DNA of 64,000 nucleotides from Streptomyces sp. BK208 (lineage in GTDB: Bacteria; Actinomycetota; Actinomycetes; Streptomycetales; Streptomycetaceae), in contig NZ_SOAV01000004.1 in assembly GCF_004364245.1 (NCBI RefSeq), positions 1 to 64,000 of the forward strand, read 5' to 3'. Below, one piece after another: positions 59,655 to 64,000 of the stretch (positions are counted from its first letter, which is position 1; each line of letters begins with the position of its first letter). The translations under genes and the position numbers were made by a program. The notes beneath the pieces were generated by a model, which saw only the letters and a list, made by a program, of their open reading frames with translations, ran no database searches and was not told where the DNA came from.

Positions 59655-59771
59655 GACTGCCGCCTCCTGTACGGACGGACGAGGGTGGGATGCGAGGGGG
59701 GGACCGGTCCGCCTCTTCACGCTAGCCACCGCGTCCCCGCCCCGCGCGCCGGCGGTGCCTCCGCCGCGGGG

Positions 59772-60254
59772 TCACTCGCCGGCGTAGGCCCGCTCGAGCG
59801 CGGCGATGTCGAGCTTGCGCATCGACATCATGGCCTTGTTGGCGCGCCCCGCCCTGGCGGGATCGGGGTCGCGGAACATCTCTTCGAGCCTGCGCGGGAC
59901 GACCTGCCAGGACACGCCGAACCGGTCCTTGAGCCAGCCGCAGGGTCCCTCCTCGCCGCCGCCCTCGGTGAGCCTGGTCCAGTAGTGGTCGACCTCGTCC
60001 TGGTCGTCACAGGTGATCTGGAAGGAGATCGCCTCGTTGAACCGGAACTCCGGGCCGCCGTTGAGCCCGACGAACTTCTGGCCGTTGGCCGTGAACTCGA
60101 CGGTGAGCACGGTGCCGGCGGGCTGGTGCGCTCCCTCGGGGTAGCGGGTGACGGCGCCGATCCCGGAGTTCTCGAAGACGGAGACGTAGAAGTGCGCGGC
60201 GTCCTCGGCCTCGCCGTCGAACCACAGGCACGTGGTGAATCCGTCGCTGCTCAT
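59772..60254 (-). CDS. PhnB-like VOC protein (3-demethylubiquinone methyltransferase-type domain)
   Basis: 160 residues, ATG 60254 with AGGAGG upstream. FTTCLWFDGEAEDAAHFYVSVFENS and RFGVSWQVVPRRLEEMF are the signature of the 3-dmu-9_3-mt/PhnB family, members of which are mostly uncharacterised. C-terminal AMMSMRKLDIAALERAYAG is also standard. It lies divergent from clpP3, sharing the 237-base intergenic region that contains PopR boxes. Confidence 0.9.
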   Translation of the reverse strand: MSSDGFTTCLWFDGEAEDAAHFYVSVFENSGIGAVTRYPEGAHQPAGTVLTVEFTANGQKFVGLNGGPEFRFNEAISFQITCDDQDEVDHYWTRLTEGGGEEGPCGWLKDRFGVSWQVVPRRLEEMFRDPDPARAGRANKAMMSMRKLDIAALERAYAGE

Positions 60255-60321
60255 GACTGCCTCCTGGGGGCGGAACACACGGTCACCTCTGTCGACCGGC
60301 GCGGGCCGCCGAACTCATCGC

Positions 60322-60351
60322 TCTGCCGGTGGCGAATCTGCCGGGGGCAGA
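60322..60351 (+). promoter_or_regulatory. Tandem PopR-binding boxes upstream of clpP3
   Basis: Box 2 (60337-60351) is TCTGCC-GGG-GGCAGA, a perfect match to the PopR palindrome TCTGCC-N3-GGCAGA reported for clpP3-clpP4 activation. Box 1 (60322-60336) is TCTGCC-GGT-GGCGAA, a degenerate copy directly abutting it. They lie about 140 bases before the clpP3 ATG; popR itself is encoded just downstream of clpP4. Confidence 0.8.
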
Positions 60352-60491
60352 GAAATGCCCGGTGGGAGCCGCGACGGACAGAGAGTGGGAGAGCGCGGAG
60401 CGTTCGGCCGCGCACCACGGTCGCCGGCCGCACCACCCGCCACGACTCGACACCCCCGACACCACTCGACACCACTCGACAAGGAGCGCCG

Positions 60492-61139
60492 ATGTCCCCA
60501 CTCATCTCCGGCCCGGCCGCACTGCCCAGGGCAGAGGAGGGCGACACCCCCGCCACCCGGTTCGACGACCGGCTCGCCGAGCAGTTGCTCGACCAGCGGA
60601 TCGTGCTGCTGGGCACGCAGGTCGACGAGGTCTCCGCGAACCGGGTCTGCGCCCAGCTGCTCATCCTGTCCGCACAGGACCCGCGCACCGAGATCAGCCT
60701 GTACATCAACAGCCCCGGCGGCTCGGTGCACGCGGGGCTCGCCATCTACGACACGATGCGGCTGATCCCGAACGACGTCTCCACGCTCGCGATGGGGTTC
60801 GCGGCCAGCATGGGCCAGTTCCTGCTGAGCGTCGGTACGGCGGGCAAGCGCTACGCCCTGCCGAACGCGCGGATCATGATGCACCAGCCGTCGGCGGGCA
60901 TCGGCGGCACCACCGCCGACATCGAGATCCAGGCGGACAACCTGGACTTCACCAAGCGGACCATCGAGCGGATCACCGCCGAGCACACCGGGCAGAGCCC
61001 GGAGACCATCTCCCGGGACGGGGACCGCGACCGCTGGTTCACGGCCGAGGAGGCCAGGGAGTACGGAATGGTGGACCACGTCGTGCAGTCCCTCACGGAT
61101 GTGCGCCCGGCCGCCACCAAGCGACGGATGGGGCTGTGA
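60492..61139 (+). CDS. clpP3: ClpP3, ATP-dependent Clp protease proteolytic subunit
   Basis: 215 residues, ATG with AAGGAG upstream. Serine protease subunit of Clp: Ser106 in [10 protein letters not shown], His131 in [11 protein letters not shown] and the Asp in [11 protein letters not shown] form the full triad. The pair clpP3-clpP4 is the second, PopR-activated ClpP pair of Streptomyces, induced when ClpP1P2 is compromised. The downstream clpP4 begins one base after the stop, so they are translated as a pair and probably form a mixed barrel. Confidence 0.94.
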   Translation: MSPLISGPAALPRAEEGDTPATRFDDRLAEQLLDQRIVLLGTQVDEVSANRVCAQLLILSAQDPRTEISLYINSPGGSVHAGLAIYDTMRLIPNDVSTLAMGFAASMGQFLLSVGTAGKRYALPNARIMMHQPSAGIGGTTADIEIQADNLDFTKRTIERITAEHTGQSPETISRDGDRDRWFTAEEAREYGMVDHVVQSLTDVRPAATKRRMGL

Positions 61140-61140
61140 C

Positions 61141-61743
61141 ATGGGGAGCTACACGATTCCGAACGTCGTCGAGCGGACCCCGCAGGGCGAGCGGTCCTAC
61201 GACGTGTTCAGCCGGCTGCTGTCGGAGCGGATCATCTTCCTGGGGACCGAGATCGACGACGGCGTGGCCAATGTCGTGATCGCGCAGCTCCTGCACCTGG
61301 AGTCGTCGGCCCCGGAGAGCGAGATCGCCGTCTACATCAACTCCCCCGGCGGCTCGTTCACCTCGCTGATGGCGATCTACGACACGATGACCTTCGTGCA
61401 GGCGCCGATCTCCACGTTCTGCGTCGGGCAGGCGGCGTCCACGGCCGCCGTGCTGCTGGCGGCCGGCGACCCGGGGCGGCGGTTCGTCCTGGAACACGCG
61501 CGCGTTTTGCTGGGGCAGCCGGCCAGCGGCGGGCGGCAGGGCACGGTCTCCGACCTGGCGCTCCAGGCCAAGGAGATGGTCCGGATCCGCTCCCAGGTGG
61601 AGGAGGTGCTGGCCCGCCACACCCACCACGACGCCGCGACCCTGCGCGCGGACATGGACCGCGACAAGGTGTTCACCGCCCAGGAGGCGGTGGCGTACGG
61701 GCTGGCCGACGAGGTGCTGGTCCGGCGGCTGGCGAGGGTGTGA
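61141..61743 (+). CDS. clpP4: ClpP4, second ClpP subunit with a disrupted triad
   Basis: 200 residues, immediately after clpP3. Fold and motifs are ClpP-like: YINSPGGSF, Ser100 in [11 protein letters not shown] and [11 protein letters not shown] with the Asp. The histidine motif reads [11 protein letters not shown]: Gly125 occupies the position of the catalytic His. The subunit should thus be unable to use the normal triad and would act as a structural or regulatory partner of ClpP3, as in mixed ClpP complexes of other bacteria. Downstream is a perfect long hairpin. Confidence 0.93.
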   Translation: MGSYTIPNVVERTPQGERSYDVFSRLLSERIIFLGTEIDDGVANVVIAQLLHLESSAPESEIAVYINSPGGSFTSLMAIYDTMTFVQAPISTFCVGQAASTAAVLLAAGDPGRRFVLEHARVLLGQPASGGRQGTVSDLALQAKEMVRIRSQVEEVLARHTHHDAATLRADMDRDKVFTAQEAVAYGLADEVLVRRLARV

Positions 61744-61790
61744 GCGCACGGTCCGGCGCCCCGCCCGGGGCGGGGCGCCGGACCGTGCGC
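61744..61790. terminator. Perfect 22-bp hairpin between clpP4 and popR
   Basis: Arms 61744-61765 and 61769-61790 are exact complements with a 3-base loop. It lies between the convergent clpP4 and popR stops (61743 and 61795), so a bidirectional terminator is the best reading. There is no U-tract on either side, normal for GC-rich Streptomyces terminators. Confidence 0.8.
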
Positions 61791-61794
61791 CAAT

Positions 61795-62223
61795 TCAGGC
61801 GGCCAGGCACATTCCGTCGAAGCGCGCTCCGGACGCCCCCTGGCCGGTCCTCGCCGCCTGTCCCGCACCGGTGTGCCGGGAGGTGAGACGGATCAGCTCG
61901 CCCTGCGCGCGGGCCAGCAGGTCCGCGAGGCCGAGTCCGAGGGCGCCGGCGGCGGCGGCCAGGACCTCCGAGGACGCCTCCTTGCGGCCGCGCTCCACCT
62001 CCGACAGGTAGGGCATGGAGATCCGGGCGGCCTCCGCGACCTCCTTCAGCGTGCGCTCCTGTCCGAGGCGCTCACGCCGCAGTACGTCGCCGACCAGATC
62101 GCGCCACAGGGGCTCGCGCACGGTGGGCGGCCTCCGCTCCGGGGAGACCGGCGGGGCGGCGGGGCGGGTCCCGGGGCGCGCGGCCCGCGGGCGCAGCGGA
62201 ATGACGCGGACTTCGTTCGGCAC
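61795..62223 (-). CDS. popR: PopR, activator of clpP3-clpP4
   Basis: 142 residues from GTG 62223, with GAGGAGG ten bases upstream; GTG 62235 directly abuts that site and would add four residues. HTH (Xre type): VLRRERLGQERTLKEVAEAARISMPYLSEVERGRKE. The C-terminus is FDGMCLAA: an SsrA-like LAA end, consistent with the reported ClpP1P2-dependent degradation of PopR through its terminal alanines. ClgR-like proteins share this design. It activates clpP3-clpP4 through the TCTGCC boxes and is encoded convergently to them. Confidence 0.93.
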   Translation of the reverse strand: MPNEVRVIPLRPRAARPGTRPAAPPVSPERRPPTVREPLWRDLVGDVLRRERLGQERTLKEVAEAARISMPYLSEVERGRKEASSEVLAAAAGALGLGLADLLARAQGELIRLTSRHTGAGQAARTGQGASGARFDGMCLAA

Positions 62224-62410
62224 GTGGCTGGTCACCTCCTCAGCCTAGGGTCCCGGCCGGATCACGGAAGGGTGCGGCGTTTCGCCCTCAGGGAAATCGA
62301 GGCGGGACCCGCGCAGTGCCGGTCACCTCCCGCGGGACTACCCTGGACGGGTACGCAGCACCCGCGAAGACGCCGCGGCACACAGATCGCGCCACCCGGG
62401 AAATCGGGTG

Positions 62411-62435
62411 GCATGAGTTGCCGCGACCCGGGTAC
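62411..62435 (+). promoter_or_regulatory. SigB-type promoter candidate for sigL
   Basis: GCAT, 15 bases, GGGTAC fits GNNT-N14-16-GGGTAY. It lies 37 bases before the GTG start (58 before the ATG option). In S. coelicolor, sigL transcription is reported to depend on SigB, which makes this more than a chance match. Confidence 0.6.
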
Positions 62436-62471
62436 CCGCAAGCGGGAATCAGCCTAGGGAGACGTCCAACC

Positions 62472-63380
62472 GTGACTTTCGTGGGAGAGGTAATGGAGAC
62501 CGCCGTGGTCCGGCCGGAAGCGCAGGTCGTCGGGAAGACCGCCGGAAGCGGGACGGGTGAGGGATCCGCACTGCGACAGGTGGACCCCCGCACCGTGGCC
62601 CCCCGCGACGCGCGACAGCTGTCCCGCCAGTTCTTCCGGCGTCTGACGGAGCTCGAAGAGGGCACGCACGAGTACCAGTACGCGCGCAACACGCTGATCG
62701 AGATGAACATGTCGCTCGTGCGCTTCGCCGCCGGCCGCTTCCGCGGTCGCGGGGACGACATGGAGGACATCGTCCAGACCGGCATGATCGGCCTGATCAA
62801 GGCCATCGACCGCTTCGAGCTGTCCCGCGAGGTCGAGTTCACGTCCTTCGCGCTGCCCTACATCGTCGGTGAGATCAAGCGCTTCTTCCGGGACACCACC
62901 TGGGCGGTGCACGTGCCGCGGCGGCTCCAGGAACTGCGTGTGGAGCTGGCCAGGGCCCGCGAGGAGCTCTCCTCCCGGCTGGACCGCGAGCCCACCGTCG
63001 CCGAGCTGGCCACGCTGATGAACATCGGCGAGAGCGAGGTGGTCGAGGGTCAGATCGCGGCCAACGGCTACAACTCCTCCTCGCTGGACGCCGCCCTGAC
63101 CGGCGACGGACCCGAGGGCGGCGAGTCCGTCCTGGCCGACTTCATCGGCATCGAGGAGGAAGGGCTGCGGCTGGTGGAGGACTTCCACTCGCTGGCCCCG
63201 CTGATGGCAGAGCTGAGCGAGCGCGACCGCCAGATCATCCACCTGCGGTTCGTCGAGGAGGCCACGCAGGCGGAGATCGGTGAGCGGCTGGGCTGCTCGC
63301 AGATGCACGTGTCCCGGCTGATCAAGCGGATCATCACCCGGCTGCGCGAGGGCATGCTGGGCGAGCTGGGCTGCGCCTGA
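62472..63380 (+). CDS. sigL: SigB/F-family RNA polymerase sigma factor, SigL
   Basis: 302 residues from GTG 62472 (GGGAGA nine bases upstream); ATG 62493 also has GGGAG and would give 295. Region 2: DIVQTGMIGLIKAIDRFELSREVEF and LPYIVGEIKRFFRD. Region 4: LSERDRQIIHLRFVEEATQAEIGERLGCSQMHVSRLIKRI. Both are typical of SigB-family factors. In S. coelicolor SigL (SCO7278) sits beside popR-clpP4-clpP3 exactly as here and is the middle of the SigB-SigL-SigM cascade. The RsbW-like ATPase gene 32 bases beyond its end is convergent. Confidence 0.92.
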   Translation: MTFVGEVMETAVVRPEAQVVGKTAGSGTGEGSALRQVDPRTVAPRDARQLSRQFFRRLTELEEGTHEYQYARNTLIEMNMSLVRFAAGRFRGRGDDMEDIVQTGMIGLIKAIDRFELSREVEFTSFALPYIVGEIKRFFRDTTWAVHVPRRLQELRVELARAREELSSRLDREPTVAELATLMNIGESEVVEGQIAANGYNSSSLDAALTGDGPEGGESVLADFIGIEEEGLRLVEDFHSLAPLMAELSERDRQIIHLRFVEEATQAEIGERLGCSQMHVSRLIKRIITRLREGMLGELGCA

Positions 63381-63411
63381 GCCCCGGCCCCCGCGGTGAC
63401 GACGGTGCCCT

Positions 63412-63867
63412 TCACTCCTCGGTGAGGGGCACCACGGCGCGTACGCGCTTGCCGACCGGGACGCGCTCGACGACGACCGTCTCGACCAGGGCGTGCACGA
63501 TCTCGAGGCCGTGCCGGCCGATGCGCTCGGGGTCCCGGGGAAAGCGCTCCGGTACGGCGCCGCTGCTGTCGTAGACGGTCACCGCCACCGAGGTGCCCGT
63601 GCCCTCGAGCTCCAGGATGTACGGCCCCATGCTGTGCCGGTCGGCGTTGGTGACCAGCTCGCTCACCACCAGGAGCACCGCGCCGTCGGCGCGCGGACCG
63701 ATCGTGGAGCACCACTCGGTCCTCAGCTGGTCGAGGAAGAGCGAGGCGAAGGCCCGCGCCCGCGCTATGCATCCCGGCTCGCCGGAGTAGTGCGCCGCCC
63801 GCCTCAGCGGTTCGACGGGTACGTCGAAACCAGTCGGTATCACTGCCCCGTCCAGGTAGTCGGTCAT
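63412..63867 (-). CDS. RsbW-like ATP-binding protein next to sigL
   Basis: 151 residues from ATG 63867 (GAGAGAGAAACGC upstream). HATPase motifs: VLLVVSELVTNADRHS (N-box), VTVYDSSG (G1-like) and RIGRHGLEIVHAL (G2-like), with a shortened glycine loop. It is convergent with sigL, 31 bases apart; partnership is suggested only by location. A SigB-type promoter-like element lies 50 bases upstream. Confidence 0.83.
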   Translation of the reverse strand: MTDYLDGAVIPTGFDVPVEPLRRAAHYSGEPGCIARARAFASLFLDQLRTEWCSTIGPRADGAVLLVVSELVTNADRHSMGPYILELEGTGTSVAVTVYDSSGAVPERFPRDPERIGRHGLEIVHALVETVVVERVPVGKRVRAVVPLTEE

Positions 63868-63916
63868 GCGTTTCTCTCTCGAAGCCGGACTCGCCGGACG
63901 CCGCTGCATCTGCCCC

Positions 63917-63941
63917 CTACCCCGAACCGCGCGTCGCAGTC
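63917..63941 (-). promoter_or_regulatory. SigB-type promoter candidate for the sigL-side ATPase
   Basis: On the minus strand GACT, 15 bases, GGGTAG: one base off the GGGTAY consensus, correct spacing. About 50 bases before the ATG at 63867. The stretch from 63942 to the window end shows no other feature. Confidence 0.4.
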
Positions 63942-64000
63942 CCCGCCTCCTCGCAGTGCGGGCATCGTCACAGTGCCGCGGGGAACCCGGGAGAGCGGAA

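Overview
The window is very GC-rich DNA with Streptomyces-type gene content: WhiB-like and SsgA-like proteins, several SigB/F-family sigma factors, many RsbW-type ATPases, paired ClpP genes with a PopR-type activator, and a GlgE-TreS-maltokinase-GlgB operon. About 57 protein genes are packed tightly, often with ATGA or GTGA overlaps. I see no rRNA, tRNA, insertion sequence, prophage or CRISPR array. From memory, gene content and order are collinear with the S. coelicolor right-arm interval running from the second glgE operon (about SCO7335) to sigL (SCO7278). Landmarks are the SCO7327-type hybrid kinase, sigM, ssgC, clpP3-clpP4 and popR. This is recollection plus gene counting, not an alignment.

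Layout. 1-7.0 kb: end of glgE, then treS, maltokinase and glgB (trehalose to branched alpha-glucan), followed by a YbdK-type ligase. 7.1-11 kb: a small DUF6480 membrane protein, a long-chain acyl-CoA synthetase, two RsbW-like ATPases and a PRC-barrel protein. 11.2-23 kb: a stress-signalling block made of a giant HAMP-repeat hybrid histidine kinase, an ANTAR/PAS/SpoIIE phosphatase, an RsbV-like STAS protein, then RsbR-RsbS-RsbT and two further PP2C phosphatases, i.e. an actinobacterial stressosome with its output modules. 23.2-30.7 kb: NDH-2, a FUSC-type membrane protein, DUF1206 and DUF5133 proteins, sigma factor M and a neighbouring RsbW-like ATPase. 30.7-36.8 kb: a PLP decarboxylase, a probable small RNA, a Crp-like sensor without a DNA-binding domain, an MFS exporter, a LysE/LysR pair, a WhiB-like gene behind an 11-codon leader ORF, and DUF488.

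36.8-46.6 kb: a flavin dehydrogenase with its TetR regulator, an AlkB-like dioxygenase with a possible SOS box, a metallo-beta-lactamase-fold hydrolase, a DUF4032 protein, a universal stress protein, and an overlapping three-gene operon. That operon encodes a receiver/thioredoxin-reductase-like fusion, a cyclic-nucleotide-domain histidine kinase and a UBP-type zinc finger. 46.6-55.7 kb: a large AAA/LuxR regulator, AIM24, a threonine dehydratase with a TTG start, a membrane pseudokinase, an F420-type oxidoreductase, an SsgA-like protein and small proteins. 55.7-64 kb: aldo-keto reductase, FAD monooxygenase, RNase HI, two VOC proteins, clpP3-clpP4 with tandem PopR boxes, popR, sigL and one more RsbW-like ATPase.

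Taken together the region looks like a general-stress and differentiation island. It holds two SigB-family sigma factors (the SigB-SigL-SigM cascade known in S. coelicolor), stressosome partners, at least four stand-alone anti-sigma-type ATPases, redox and protein-quality-control genes, and osmoprotectant/glycogen metabolism. Promoter-like sequences of the SigB type (GNNT-N15-GGGTAY) precede sigL and the PRC-barrel gene, with a near match before the last ATPase.
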